A stretch of 64,000 bases of DNA, taken from contig CADBZY010000003.1 of NCBI GenBank assembly GCA_902799245.1, positions 1 through 64,000 of the forward strand. The letters run 5' to 3'. The notes under the pieces were generated by a model. It was not told the DNA's origin, did no database searches, and worked only from the letters and a program-made list of their open reading frames with translations. Position 1 is the first letter of the stretch; every line of letters begins with the position of its first letter. This DNA comes from an uncultured Ruminococcus sp. (GTDB taxonomy: Bacteria; Bacillota; Clostridia; Oscillospirales; Acutalibacteraceae). Of this stretch, positions 34,648 through 44,047 are shown one piece after another. A program made the translations under genes and the position numbers.

Positions 34648-35796
34648 ATGGATTTGAGTGAAAAAAAGAATATGGATGTTGCCTATTCCATCAACATGGG
34701 CAGCTGGAACTCCGTCTTTGCGGTTCCTTCCTGTGTGGTGGACGAGCATATGAAGTTAGCCGGAGCGGCACAGCTCAAGGTACTGCTCTACCTGCTGCGT
34801 CACGGAGGCGAAAAGGTAACACTCGACGCGCTCTCTTTCGCGATAGGGCAGAAGCCCTCAGACACACAGGACGCGCTGGATTACTGGGTCAACTGCGGTC
34901 TGTTGAGTGAAGGAAGCGTCCATGCCAAACAAAAGAAACCGGAACCGTCGGCAGAAACACCCGCCGGATCCGCAGCACCAACCGATACAATCGATATTCC
35001 CGAGGCCGGAATCAAAAACGCGCTGGGACTGACGGAGGCAAAGAAAGCGCCCGTCACACGGGAAAAGATACGCTATCCCTTCGACGAGTGCATGAAGTAC
35101 GTCGCGGAGGACGAGCAGCTCAAAAACATGCTCACCGCAGTGGAAGCGACCCTCGGCAAACAGCTGACACACACGGAAGTCACCTGCTTTGTCACGCTGG
35201 TCAAATGGCACGGACTGCCCTGTACAGTCATGCCGATGCTGGTACAGTACTGTCGCTCTATCGGCAAACCCAGCATATCCTACATAGAAGCCACCGGCAT
35301 CGGCTGGGCCGCCGAGGAAATCGACAATTTTGAGAAGGCGGAGAAAAAAATCTCCGCACTCACGGCAAAGCGCAGAGCGTGGAACACCGTACGCTCCGCA
35401 TTGGAAATCCCCGAACGCAAGGCGACCGACAGCGAGCTGAAATACTGCGACCTGTGGATCAACGGGCAGCACATTGAGGTGGAACTTGTACGTCACGCGT
35501 ATGACAAATGCATCAACAAAAACGGTAAACTGAGCTTTGCGTACATGAACGGCATTATCAAACGCTACTATGAGCAGGGAATTACCGATGTCACCTCTGC
35601 TCTTAAGTTGGACGAACAGAACCGAGAGGCAATGGAGGCAAGGCGGCTGGCCCGAAATGAAACGCAGGGCAAGAGCGGCAGACAGAGCGAGGTTTACAGC
35701 GAAACAAGCGCAACGGATGATATAGAAGCCATTTTAGATGCCGAATGGGCAAAGGAAATGGCGTCAAGCAGCGGCGATTACAATTATGACGACTGA
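34648..35796 (+). CDS. DnaD-domain primosome protein
   Basis: A 382-residue DnaD-like protein from ATG 34648 (MDLSEKKNMD), with GGAGAAG just ahead. The N-terminal part is a winged helix (LAGAAQLKVLLYLLRHGGEKVTLDALS). A Pro/Ala linker leads to two DnaD (DnaB_2) domains near 150-220 (THTEVTCFVTLVKWHGLPCTVMPMLVQYC) and 245-320 (...FAYMNGIIKRYYEQGI), the second with the YxxxIxxxW/Y-type signature. DnaD/DnaB proteins open origins and pass DnaC helicase on; their neighbour is the helicase loader, as here. The long start upstream (34552) lies inside the promoter and is rejected. Confidence 0.88.
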   Translation: MDLSEKKNMDVAYSINMGSWNSVFAVPSCVVDEHMKLAGAAQLKVLLYLLRHGGEKVTLDALSFAIGQKPSDTQDALDYWVNCGLLSEGSVHAKQKKPEPSAETPAGSAAPTDTIDIPEAGIKNALGLTEAKKAPVTREKIRYPFDECMKYVAEDEQLKNMLTAVEATLGKQLTHTEVTCFVTLVKWHGLPCTVMPMLVQYCRSIGKPSISYIEATGIGWAAEEIDNFEKAEKKISALTAKRRAWNTVRSALEIPERKATDSELKYCDLWINGQHIEVELVRHAYDKCINKNGKLSFAYMNGIIKRYYEQGITDVTSALKLDEQNREAMEARRLARNETQGKSGRQSEVYSETSATDDIEAILDAEWAKEMASSSGDYNYDD

Positions 35797-35820
35797 ATAT
35801 AAAGCAAGGAGCTATGAGCA

Positions 35821-36816
35821 ATGGCATATTCACGAGAGGTATACGATCAGGCAAAATTCCTTCTTGACTCCTACCGCAGACAGGCGGTAAACGAAAACGA
35901 CGAACGCCGAAAGGCATTCTTTGCAAAGAATCCCGAATACGCGGAGTTAGACCGAGAGATCGCGCAGACCTCTATCAAGCTCACCCGCGTCATGCTGAGC
36001 GGTCAGAAGGACATCACCGACACGGTTGCCGAGATACGGGACAGCAACCTTGCTATGCAGCGCCGCCAGCTGGAAATTCTTCGTCAGAACGGCTGCCCTG
36101 ACGATTATCTCCAGCCGAAGTACCACTGTCCCAAATGCGGAGACACCGGCTTTATTGACGGAAAAATGTGCTCCTGCTTCAAGGAAATACTGCGCAAGAT
36201 GGCTTATGAGGAACTGAACCGCAGCACTCCGCTCGAGCTTTGCTCCTTCCAGAGCTTTTCACTGGATTTTTACCCGGAAAAGGCACTGAATTCCAACCTC
36301 TCTCCCCGCCGGGTGATGGAAGGCGTCAAGAAGCACTGCTGGGATTACGCCAATTCCTTCACCCTAAAGTCACCGAATCAGCTTTTTCAAGGAGGAGTGG
36401 GTCTCGGCAAAACACACCTTTCACTGGCAGTAGCGGCAAGGGTCATCAGCAAAGGCTACGGCGTGATCTACGGCTCGGCACAGAATTTCTTCAACACCAT
36501 CGAGAGCGAGCATTTCGGCAGAGGCGAGGACAAGCAGTACACCCTCAATCTCCTGAAAGGCTGCGACCTGCTGATTCTCGACGACATCGGCACCGAATTC
36601 GTCACCCAGTTCACAACCGCCACGCTTCACGATATTATCAACACCCGCCTGCTCACCCGCAGGCCGACCATCATCAGCACCAATCTCAGCATCGACGGAC
36701 TGAAATCGAAATATGACGAACGCATTACTTCCCGCATTTCGGGAAACTACACCCGCGTGCAATTCGTCGGCAGCGATATAAGGATTGAGGTAAAGAAAAA
36801 GACCGTCAAAAGCTGA
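35821..36816 (+). CDS. DnaI/DnaC-like helicase loader ATPase
   Basis: A 331-residue AAA+ ATPase that loads replicative helicase. An N-terminal helicase-binding part with a small zinc knuckle (CPKCGDTGFIDGKMCSC, near 100-116) resembles DnaI. The AAA domain has Walker A GGVGLGKTHLS (near 190), Walker B LLILDDIG (near 251), sensor 1 IISTNLS and the arginine-finger region ITSRISG. IstB, the transposon helper, shares this fold, but the pairing with DnaD and the zinc knuckle support a chromosomal primosome role. RBS AAGGAG. It is 24 bp after the dnaD gene in one operon. Confidence 0.92.
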   Translation: MAYSREVYDQAKFLLDSYRRQAVNENDERRKAFFAKNPEYAELDREIAQTSIKLTRVMLSGQKDITDTVAEIRDSNLAMQRRQLEILRQNGCPDDYLQPKYHCPKCGDTGFIDGKMCSCFKEILRKMAYEELNRSTPLELCSFQSFSLDFYPEKALNSNLSPRRVMEGVKKHCWDYANSFTLKSPNQLFQGGVGLGKTHLSLAVAARVISKGYGVIYGSAQNFFNTIESEHFGRGEDKQYTLNLLKGCDLLILDDIGTEFVTQFTTATLHDIINTRLLTRRPTIISTNLSIDGLKSKYDERITSRISGNYTRVQFVGSDIRIEVKKKTVKS

Positions 36817-36894
36817 TTGTTCTGTTTTTTCGATATGTACCGCTCTGCAATGTCCGCATTCCCGCGCCATTGCAGAGCTTTTTCTGTATTCCAT

Positions 36895-37281
36895 TCAATT
36901 CGCCCTGCGCATATCCTGATCGTCCTGCCCAAGACCGAAGCTGATGGAAATGGCCTGATCCACCTTATTCATCGTGCTGTCTTCCAGGCGCCCCATACAT
37001 TCCTTCAATCTCCGCTTGTCGAGCGTGCGTATCTGCTCGAGCAGCACAACCGAATCCTTGTGCAATCCGCATTCCACCGACTGCACATAAATGTGTGTCG
37101 GCAGGTGGGACTTCTCGGTCTGGCTGGTAATGGCCGCCGCTATCACGGTCGGACTGAAGCGGTTTCCCACATCGTTCTGCACGATAAGTACGGGACGCAC
37201 ACCGCCCTGCTCCGAACCTACCACCGGACTTAAGTCGGCGTAATATATATCTCCTCTTCTTACATTCATAATATCGGTCAT
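36895..37281 (-). CDS. mazF: MazF/EndoA-family endoribonuclease toxin
   Basis: A 128-residue PemK/MazF fold mRNA interferase. [30 protein letters not shown] carries the conserved Arg of the active site (GGVRP), followed by VIAAAITSQ with Thr/Ser and the [14 protein letters not shown]-terminal helix. The length and the long C-terminal half fit the EndoA/NdoA group of Firmicutes. The start may be 37281 or the ATG at 37269 (MNVRRGD). No MazE-like antitoxin is visible ahead of it; the only short frame directly upstream (about 25 codons from near 37360) does not look like one. It is convergent with dnaI. Confidence 0.88.
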   Translation of the reverse strand: MTDIMNVRRGDIYYADLSPVVGSEQGGVRPVLIVQNDVGNRFSPTVIAAAITSQTEKSHLPTHIYVQSVECGLHKDSVVLLEQIRTLDKRRLKECMGRLEDSTMNKVDQAISISFGLGQDDQDMRRAN

Positions 37282-37426
37282 CGTCCTCTCTTTTTTTCAC
37301 TTCGTAAAGCGGTTTTTGAGTCTGCTGACGCATCTCTCCGCAATCTTATTTTTGCCATGTCGGGCAAATATAATCACCGTTCCGGTTATGATTTTCAAAT
37401 TATTCACAGTCGTTCATTTTTCAATG

Positions 37427-37444
37427 TGGAAGCTCTCTTCCACC
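37427..37444. repeat. Short perfect inverted repeat in the mazF upstream gap
   Basis: GTGGAAG-CTCT-CTTCCAC. It lies in the 300-base stretch 37282-37582 that otherwise contains only the comM terminator and no convincing gene. It could be an operator for mazF. Confidence 0.4.
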
Positions 37445-37527
37445 TATTAATATATTATGCACCTGGCAAATAATATGCTCATAAGCTGTCGAAACAATGA
37501 AGAATATTATGAATAATGCGTAAAAAA

Positions 37528-37560
37528 ATCCCACGGCACATCATTCCGGTGCCGTGGGAT
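37528..37560 (-). terminator. Terminator of the dtd-comM operon
   Basis: ATCCCACGGCAC and GTGCCGTGGGAT are perfect 12-bp complements. On the minus strand TTTTTTT follows. Confidence 0.92.
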
Positions 37561-37582
37561 TAATATGTAATAAGTGATGCTA

Positions 37583-39115
37583 TCAGTTGCGCCAGTATTC
37601 GCGGTCGAGTGTGCGGTAGCGAATGGCTTCCATAATGTGCGGCGAACCAATGATTTCCTCCGCATCCAGATCCGCCACCGTGCGGGCCACCTTAACAATG
37701 CGGTCATAGGCGCGGCCCGAGAGTTTCAGGCGGTCGAACGCCATTTGCAGCACGCGGGAAGCGTCATCGGTCATGCGGCAGAATTCATGCAGCGTGGCAG
37801 GCGTAATCCGGGCGTTGCAGCTGATGCCCGTTCCGGTAAACCGCTGCTGCTGGATCAATCGGGCCTTGTTGACACGTTCCCTGATGCTCCGGGAGCTTTC
37901 GGATGGAGTGCTGCGCGAAAGCTCTTTATATTCCACCGGAGGCACTTCCACATGAATATCCATGCGGTCGAGCAGCGGCCCGGAGATCTTGCTCAGGTAT
38001 TTTGCAACAGCACCGCTGCGGCAGGTGCATTGACGCGTGGGATGTCCAAAATACCCGCACTGACAGGGATTCATAGCCGCGATCAGCTGGAAGTCGCAGG
38101 GATAGGTGATTCTGCCGCTGCTTCGGGAAATAGTGATCTGATGATCTTCCAGCGGCTGACGAAGTATTTCCAGCGCCGACTTGTCAAATTCCGGCAGCTC
38201 ATCGAGAAAAAGCACGCCGTTGTGGGCAAGCGAAACCTCGCCGGGGCCGGGAATCCGTCCTCCGCCTGCCAGAGCGACCGACGACGCACTGTGATGCGGT
38301 GAACGGAAGGGACGCTGGCGTATCATCTGCACATCGGGCGGCAGGATGCCGGCAATGGAATGTATCTTTGTCACCTGAATGGATTCTTCAAAGGTCATAT
38401 CCGGCAGTATCGAGGGCAGCCGCTTGGCAAGCATACTCTTGCCCGACCCCGGAGGACCGATGAGCAGTACATTGTGACCTCCCGCAGCGGCCACCTCGAG
38501 GGCACGCTTCGGCGCTTCCTGCCCGCGGACATCCGCAAAATCAAGAGGGGGTAGGTCGGAAGGCTTATCGGGAAAATCTTCCGCGCTGATCGGGGACAAT
38601 TCGGTTTTTCCCGTGATATGGTCGAGGATTTCCTCCACTCTGTCAACCGCGTAGATTGTCAATCCGTCCACTACAGAAGCCTCGGCGGAATTGGCACGGG
38701 GAATAAACAGTGATTGATAACCGAGATCACGCGCCTGAATCGCCATCGCAAGCACGCCCTTGACAGGGCGGACTTCGCCCGAAAGCGACAGCTCGCCGAT
38801 AAAGGAACTTCCCTCCGGCACGCGGTCAATCTGACGCGAGACAAGCAGCACCGCCATAAATATCGGCAAGTCATACATCGGACCTTCCTTGCGTATGTCA
38901 GCAGGTGCGAGGTTGACGGTGATTCTCGAAACAGGGAATTCCAATCCGCAGTTGTGAATGGCGGCTCTCACCCGGTCGCGTGATTCCTTGACAGAAGCGT
39001 CAGGCAGTCCCACCACCTCAAATCCGGGTAAACTGTCATCCGAATCGGCTTCCACCTTCACGCCGTAAGCGTCTATCCCGAAACATCCGAGACTGTTTAT
39101 CATGGCAAATGACAT
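37583..39115 (-). CDS. ComM/YifB-family Mg-chelatase-like ATPase
   Basis: A 510-residue AAA+ protein. Residues 1-~165 are a Lon-protease-like (non-proteolytic) domain (GLPDASVKESRDRVRAAI and NLAPADIRKEGPMYDLPIF). The AAA motor follows: Walker A GPPGSGKSMLAKRL near 220, Walker B VLFLDELPEF, and the zinc-like MNPCQCGYFGHPTRQCTC run. The C-terminal helical lid is Mg-chelatase type (YRTLDREYW end). ComM of Gram-negatives is a branch-migration helicase in natural transformation; in Firmicutes the role is less clear. It is last of five genes in the operon that begins with dtd. Confidence 0.92.
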   Translation of the reverse strand: MSFAMINSLGCFGIDAYGVKVEADSDDSLPGFEVVGLPDASVKESRDRVRAAIHNCGLEFPVSRITVNLAPADIRKEGPMYDLPIFMAVLLVSRQIDRVPEGSSFIGELSLSGEVRPVKGVLAMAIQARDLGYQSLFIPRANSAEASVVDGLTIYAVDRVEEILDHITGKTELSPISAEDFPDKPSDLPPLDFADVRGQEAPKRALEVAAAGGHNVLLIGPPGSGKSMLAKRLPSILPDMTFEESIQVTKIHSIAGILPPDVQMIRQRPFRSPHHSASSVALAGGGRIPGPGEVSLAHNGVLFLDELPEFDKSALEILRQPLEDHQITISRSSGRITYPCDFQLIAAMNPCQCGYFGHPTRQCTCRSGAVAKYLSKISGPLLDRMDIHVEVPPVEYKELSRSTPSESSRSIRERVNKARLIQQQRFTGTGISCNARITPATLHEFCRMTDDASRVLQMAFDRLKLSGRAYDRIVKVARTVADLDAEEIIGSPHIMEAIRYRTLDREYWRN

Positions 39116-39118
39116 CTG

Positions 39119-40828
39119 TCATTCCTCCCCTATCGGCAGAATAATCTCCTTCATATCCCTGGCGCGCTCATTCTTTCTCGGTCGTATTATCAAACGTTTC
39201 TTGTTGACAAGCAGCGTGCCGTACTGGTTTTCAAATTTCTCCCGATGGAACAGCTGCTCCATACGCTTTTTGAGCAGGATATTCCCCTCTTTGTCTGTCA
39301 CCTTCACGGTTGGAATATATTGATTCTCATCGGAAACACTGGCATACACACTCGCCATCAGGCTGGACGTTTCTTTTTGCTTATAAAGTACTTCAAAATC
39401 GCTGCCCTGCGCGATGATGTCGGCCAGCATACGGTACACAGCGGTTCTCTCGTCCTCCGTATGGCAAAAGTGAGTGGTAATGACATTCACAGCGGATTGC
39501 AGATACCATTCGCCGCCTTTTTGTTCAAGTGAATCATAGGTTTCTTTGCTGACGCCCACATCGACATATCGGAACCAATCGAATTCTCCACTGCAGATCG
39601 GCAGGTTCGGAATAAATTTGGAATGACCCTCCGGCAATCGTGTGGTAAAGTTGATGTAGAGATACGAAAAACGGCCTATATCCGGCAGTGTGAATTTCTG
39701 TGCTTTGAGTGCACAGATAAGTCTTTCCGTCGAGGCAAGCGTCCATCTCGGACAGCAGGATTTACAGTCGCGTCGAAGATCAATGCCGTCTGCCGACGTT
39801 TCCGCAAAGAAGCGTATATCCTGGATTACGCGGCCGTGACGACTGGCGGCTGGATTGGTGGTAGGCTTGTCAGAAAGCCTGCCCTGTCCGATAAATTCCC
39901 GTATCAGCGAGTTTTCTGGAATCAGTCCCTCGTCAAGATTCTCAAAAAGCGCAAGTCGCCTGATATACTCCTGTGCCTCGGCGTAATACGGACTGTCCCC
40001 CGGAATGGTACTGAGTATTTCAATTGCCTTATCGGCAATGGCATTGACCTCATAAATGTGAATGGAATTGATCGTAACGGTGGCTTGCCGCTTGTACGCG
40101 GAGATATAGAGCTTTTCACCGCGAAGCACCTGCGGCCACATCTCGAATGTGCGTTCCGGCAGGCTGTTTCTGAACTGATAATCACGCACCAAACGGCGAA
40201 GAAAGCGTATCTGATGGGCGGAGATGACCGTTTCGTCCCCTTCCTTGATGCCCTGCTTGACGCTGATGTAAATCTTGACCATTCTCTCGTCAGGCAGACA
40301 GTCGGTGATAATTGGATTGAGAGCGTGTATTCCCTCCACAATGATCACATCGTTCTCGCCGACATGTAACGGATAACGCTCCGGCGCAGGCCCTTTGGCG
40401 GCAAAATCAAAGCGCGGCATCATAGTGCTTCCCTTTTCCAGAAGCTCGGTGAGACAATGCTGCATCAGCTCAATGTCAAGGGCGTAGACCGATTCATAAT
40501 CGTATTTGCCGTCGGGAAGCTGCGGCGCCTTGCCTTCTCCCTTGAAGAAATCGTCGAGCGAAAGACAGACCGCGTTCACGCCTGACGACTTGGCGCGGCT
40601 GACAAGCATATTTGCAGTCGTCGTCTTGCCCGAACTGGAAGGCCCTGAAAGCATGATCAGCTTGCGTCCCTTGCCGGTGGACATGACAAAATCCGCAATT
40701 TCATTGATGCGCTTAGCATACTGTTCCTCCATCTGCCGAATCAGCTCTGCGGGCGAATTGAGCACCGCGTTGTTGATGTGCCGCAGACGTTCGGTGTAAT
40801 GAATGTAGTAATCAACAAAATTGATCAT
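39119..40828 (-). CDS. Nucleoside (uridine) kinase-like protein with unrecognised C-terminal region
   Basis: A 569-residue protein. Residues ~55-330 are a uridine kinase/PRK domain: Walker A SGPSSSGKTTTAN (61-73), SLDDFFK, the lid FDFAAKG and VIIVEGIHALNP. The TGS and editing-type domain that precedes this kinase in many clostridial homologues is absent; only ~55 residues lie ahead. Residues ~330-569 form a second region that I cannot place (it begins near SRHGRVIQDIRFFAET and ends in RPRKNERARDMKEIILPIGEE). It includes a CxxC pair (CKSCC). The gene overlaps hemZ by 17 bp and precedes comM by 3 bp. Confidence 0.75.
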   Translation of the reverse strand: MINFVDYYIHYTERLRHINNAVLNSPAELIRQMEEQYAKRINEIADFVMSTGKGRKLIMLSGPSSSGKTTTANMLVSRAKSSGVNAVCLSLDDFFKGEGKAPQLPDGKYDYESVYALDIELMQHCLTELLEKGSTMMPRFDFAAKGPAPERYPLHVGENDVIIVEGIHALNPIITDCLPDERMVKIYISVKQGIKEGDETVISAHQIRFLRRLVRDYQFRNSLPERTFEMWPQVLRGEKLYISAYKRQATVTINSIHIYEVNAIADKAIEILSTIPGDSPYYAEAQEYIRRLALFENLDEGLIPENSLIREFIGQGRLSDKPTTNPAASRHGRVIQDIRFFAETSADGIDLRRDCKSCCPRWTLASTERLICALKAQKFTLPDIGRFSYLYINFTTRLPEGHSKFIPNLPICSGEFDWFRYVDVGVSKETYDSLEQKGGEWYLQSAVNVITTHFCHTEDERTAVYRMLADIIAQGSDFEVLYKQKETSSLMASVYASVSDENQYIPTVKVTDKEGNILLKKRMEQLFHREKFENQYGTLLVNKKRLIIRPRKNERARDMKEIILPIGEE

Positions 40829-42275
40829 AGAATTCCTTGATTCCCTTCTTTCTTTCTATCATCTCGTCAAAGCGTGAAATGTATTCGTAAGGGTATTTAT
40901 AGTTGAAAATGCGCTCGATGTTGTTGACATGCGGCTGCTTGAGTTTCGTCACCGCACCGCCGCCTACCGCAAGAATGGTGTGTGTTTCGTCCATGATAAA
41001 GACGTTGTAGACGCCTTCGTATCCCGGCTTTGACCAGCCGACGTTTTCCAGATTGCCCACCATTCCCGACTGACGGTAGAGATAATAGGGATCGTAACCG
41101 CTTTCGGTGAGCCGCTTCTCGCCGTAGTCCAGCATCTGCGCGGCAAGAAGTCCCTCGGCGTTGTAGGCGGCCATGCGCTCTGTCACCAATCGCGCAGAAC
41201 GCTTCATGGCAAGCGTATGCACTGTGATCGAAGCCGGATCGAGTGAAATCACACCGTCAATGGTATGCATGTAGGATTCTAACGTATCACCCTGCAATCC
41301 CGCGATTAAATCCATGTTGATATTGTCAAAACCCGCCGCCTTGGCCATGTCCATCGCCTCATACACCTGCGCGACGGTGTGCCTGCGGCCGATGGAACGG
41401 AGAATGTCGTCGTTGAGTGTCTGGGGATTGATGCTGATTCTTCCCACACCGCTGCGCTTGATGGCGGCTAATTTTTCGGGGGTCACGGTGTCCGGGCGTC
41501 CTGCTTCCACGGTGAATTCCTTTATATCGCTCATGTAGAAATAGTCAGCCGTCGCCGTCAGTACCCGTTCCAGCTGCTCCGCCGAAAGAGTTGTCGGTGT
41601 GCCGCCGCCCATGTAGACCGATTCAAGGTGCAGTCCCAGAGAGGACGCAATATCGGCAGTGATCTTCAATTCCTTCACAAGCAGCTCGGTGTATTCAGGA
41701 ATCAGCTTGGCGGCGTGTTCTACCGACTGCGATACAAAGGAGCAATAGCTGCAACGAGAGGGGCAGAAGGGTACAGAGATATACAGGCTGAATGAATTAT
41801 CCCGCGACAGGGAGAGAATTTTGTCCTCGCCGATGATCGTGCGTCGGCTGAGGGCTATTTTTTTGTCCGACACAAGATACTCATCCTTGAATCGCCGCTC
41901 GGCTTCTTCCCTGCCGTAATCGCGTGTGAGCATCCGCAGCAGCTTCATGGGGCGGATGCCTGTGAGCAGCCCCCACGGAGGGTTGAATCCCGTCAGCGCA
42001 ATCAGCTGTTTGCAGAGATGCTGCGCGATCGTCAGCTCGCAGTAATTCTTATCGTCCGCTTTGTCTTCCGGAGCAATTGCCTCATCGTAATACTCGCTCT
42101 CGCCGAGTTTCAGCCTTGACGAAAGCTCTCTGCCCTGCCAGCGCACCTCAATTCTCAGTGCGTTCGGGTCGTCACTCTCGGATTCATTCATCTTCTGGTC
42201 GGGAAAGAACACCCGCGCCAGCTTTTCATATTCATATCTCGACGCAATACCGTCAATGAGAATGTACATACTCAA
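40812..42275 (-). CDS. hemZ: HemZ-like coproporphyrinogen III dehydrogenase, radical SAM
   Basis: A 487-residue radical SAM enzyme. The 4Fe-4S motif is CPSRCSYC near residues 170-177, followed by GGGTPTTLSAEQL, FTVEAGRPDT and NINMDLIAGL. The N-terminal ~160 residues, unusual for HemN, match the HemZ group of Firmicutes. No other haem gene is in the window and many gut Clostridia lack the pathway, so the true reaction may differ. Start: TTG 42275 has better spacing to AAAGG (6 nt) than ATG 42269 (12 nt). It is 26 bp downstream of the MBL gene. Confidence 0.88.
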   Translation of the reverse strand: MSMYILIDGIASRYEYEKLARVFFPDQKMNESESDDPNALRIEVRWQGRELSSRLKLGESEYYDEAIAPEDKADDKNYCELTIAQHLCKQLIALTGFNPPWGLLTGIRPMKLLRMLTRDYGREEAERRFKDEYLVSDKKIALSRRTIIGEDKILSLSRDNSFSLYISVPFCPSRCSYCSFVSQSVEHAAKLIPEYTELLVKELKITADIASSLGLHLESVYMGGGTPTTLSAEQLERVLTATADYFYMSDIKEFTVEAGRPDTVTPEKLAAIKRSGVGRISINPQTLNDDILRSIGRRHTVAQVYEAMDMAKAAGFDNINMDLIAGLQGDTLESYMHTIDGVISLDPASITVHTLAMKRSARLVTERMAAYNAEGLLAAQMLDYGEKRLTESGYDPYYLYRQSGMVGNLENVGWSKPGYEGVYNVFIMDETHTILAVGGGAVTKLKQPHVNNIERIFNYKYPYEYISRFDEMIERKKGIKEFYDQFC

Positions 42276-42301
42276 TTCAAACCTTTATCATTCAATATTC
42301 G

Positions 42302-42922
42302 TCACATATACATATTGTATTTCCGCTCAAAGGCAAGCGTAGTCATATCCTCGTGTCCGGGGTACACCTGATAATCCCCTTCCAATTCCGCAAGCCGCCG
42401 CAGCGAACGGCGAAGCTCGCTCACGCTGCCGCCGGGGAAGTCGGTGCGTCCCGCCGACATGCGGAAAAGCGTATCGCCGGAGAAGATAATCCCGTCGGTA
42501 ATAAAGCAGCAGCTCCCCACCGTGTGCCCCGGCGTGTGCATCACGGTGAATTCAGTTTCGCCGATCTTGATTGTTTCGCGGTCAACCAATTCAACATCCG
42601 GCTTGGGATAGACCTCTCCCCTTCCGGTGAACGGCGCGGAGAGATTGACAAACATATCCCGGAGTCCCGGCACGTCTGTCAGGAAAATGGCGATCTTCGC
42701 GCCTGTCAGCTCCTTCACGGCGCTCACGCCTCCTACATGGTCAAAGTGACAGTGCGTGAGAAGGATATAGTCGAATTTGTCGCAGCCGTATTTTTCAATG
42801 GCTGTGCGCAGATAGTCGTCAAAATCGCCCGGGTCAATGATCGCGCAGCGACCTGTTGCATCGTCACAGTAAATATAGCAATTGGTTCCAAGCTCTCCCA
42901 CCGAAATTCTTTTTACGCTCAT
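42302..42922 (-). CDS. Metallo-beta-lactamase-fold hydrolase (glyoxalase II-like)
   Basis: A 206-residue MBL-fold protein. The zinc-binding motif THCHFDH (near 56-62) is followed by the third His in MHTPGHTVGS, the Asp in FSGDTLFRMSAGRTD and a final His in VYPGHEDMTT. This set matches the short, GloB-like hydrolases (YcbL type), which cleave thioesters or phosphoesters. It is in the operon between dtd and hemZ. The exact substrate is not known, and a role in S-lactoylglutathione cleavage is unlikely because clostridia usually lack glutathione. Confidence 0.9.
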   Translation of the reverse strand: MSVKRISVGELGTNCYIYCDDATGRCAIIDPGDFDDYLRTAIEKYGCDKFDYILLTHCHFDHVGGVSAVKELTGAKIAIFLTDVPGLRDMFVNLSAPFTGRGEVYPKPDVELVDRETIKIGETEFTVMHTPGHTVGSCCFITDGIIFSGDTLFRMSAGRTDFPGGSVSELRRSLRRLAELEGDYQVYPGHEDMTTLAFERKYNMYM

Positions 42923-42967
42923 TTTCCATCAGACCTCCGTTTTCAGTATTCATGCAGCAAGCAAAGA

Positions 42968-43444
42968 TTACTTTGCGTTTGAACGCGAGCGCTCCAACTC
43001 TGCGCTGTCTAAAAGGATCGTTACAGGGCCGTCGTTGAGCAGCTCCACCTGCATGTCAGCGCCGAATTCGCCTGTCTGTACATCGGGAATGCCGTGCTCC
43101 TCACGAAGGAGCCTGACATAATACTCATACAGCCCGTTTGCAATGTCCGGCTGTGCCGCGCCCGTGAAACTCGGTCGGTTTCCCCTGCGGCAGTCGGCAT
43201 ACAGGGTGAATTGGGAAATCACCAGCACCGAACCGCCAATGTCAGACAGTGACAGATTCATCTTGCCGTTTTCGTCACAAAACACTCTCATGCCTGCGGT
43301 CTTTTTGGCAAGAAGCTCTGCCTGCGCAGGTGTATCTCCTTCTCCTGCGCCGAACAGCACGAGGAATCCCTGCCCTATTTTGCCCTTCACGGCGCCGTCA
43401 ATCGTCACCGAGGCATATTTTACACGCTGAATGACTGCGCGCAT
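42968..43444 (-). CDS. dtd: D-aminoacyl-tRNA deacylase
   Basis: Hydrolyses D-amino acids wrongly attached to tRNA. From ATG 43444 ([16 protein letters not shown]) it has 158 residues. Motifs: the DTD opening MRAVIQRV, the active-site [21 protein letters not shown] near 80-100 and a late [11 protein letters not shown] in the region of the GPxT motif. An upstream extension to 43489 would begin inside the mntR terminator and is rejected. It heads a five-gene minus-strand operon; in many Firmicutes dtd lies next to relA, which is not the case here. Confidence 0.95.
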   Translation of the reverse strand: MRAVIQRVKYASVTIDGAVKGKIGQGFLVLFGAGEGDTPAQAELLAKKTAGMRVFCDENGKMNLSLSDIGGSVLVISQFTLYADCRRGNRPSFTGAAQPDIANGLYEYYVRLLREEHGIPDVQTGEFGADMQVELLNDGPVTILLDSAELERSRSNAK

Positions 43445-43465
43445 TTGTATCAACTCCAATGAAAA

Positions 43466-43505
43466 ATCGGCAGTCCGACATGTTGCCATGTTGCAGACCG
43501 CCGAT
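43466..43505 (-). terminator. Terminator of the mntR-like gene
   Basis: ATCGGC-GTC and GAC-GCCGAT arms with an inner ACATG/CATGT stem. On the minus strand a TTTTT run follows directly ahead of dtd. Confidence 0.75.
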
Positions 43506-43515
43506 GAATTAATTG

Positions 43516-43899
43516 CTACTCGCCCTTTTCGTTTTTCAGCTTTTCATACTCTCGCTTGATAGCCTCGAAGCTGTCTGTGCTGATGATGTGCTCAATCCTG
43601 CAGGCGTCCTTCACGGCGGTATCCGGGTCAACGCCCAGCAGCATGAAATACTGCGAAATAATCCGGTGTCTCTCGTACATTCTGTCGGCAATCTCAAAGC
43701 CGCTTTCGGTCAGCGTGATAAAGCCGTTTTCGTCAACGTTGATGTAACCGTTTTCCCGCAGATTCTTCATGGCGACGCTCACACTGGGCTTGGAAAAACC
43801 CAGCTCATTTGCAATATCTATCGACCGCACGGAACCCTTGCGCTCCTGAATAATGAGTATCGTTTCAAGGTAATTCTCGGCGGATTCTCTGATGTTCAT
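43516..43899 (-). CDS. DtxR/MntR-family metal-dependent regulator
   Basis: A 127-residue repressor. The N-terminal winged helix ([48 protein letters not shown]) is followed by the dimerisation and metal-binding helices with [16 protein letters not shown] and a late H/E pair (EHIISTDS). The short form without an SH3 domain, and the two close metal sites, suit manganese-type MntR more than iron-type IdeR. It is monocistronic with its own promoter and terminator. No transporter for Mn or Fe is directly next to it; feoAB is 26 kb away. Confidence 0.88.
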   Translation of the reverse strand: MNIRESAENYLETILIIQERKGSVRSIDIANELGFSKPSVSVAMKNLRENGYINVDENGFITLTESGFEIADRMYERHRIISQYFMLLGVDPDTAVKDACRIEHIISTDSFEAIKREYEKLKNEKGE

Positions 43900-43962
43900 T
43901 TCGTCTTAATCTCCCTAACAAAAGAAAGTCAGTTTTTTTCTTCCACAGTGTAATTTCTTTAT

Positions 43963-43991
43963 ATTATACACCTGTTCATTTGCAATTACAA
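43963..43991 (-). promoter_or_regulatory. Promoter of the mntR-like gene
   Basis: On the minus strand TTGTAA (43991-43986), 17 bp, TATAAT (43968-43963). The ~60-nt leader ends in a GGGAG site. Confidence 0.72.
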
Positions 43992-44047
43992 CAATTTCAG
44001 ACACATTTCACACAGAAAATTATTGAATTTTTCATGAAGAAAGCAAA

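Noticed and set aside
35821-36816. IstB transposon helper
   Set aside because: Zinc knuckle and dnaD neighbour fit the primosome loader; no IstA or terminal repeats nearby.
37282-37380. 25-codon frame ahead of mazF as an antitoxin
   Set aside because: Too short, highly basic and without MazE features.
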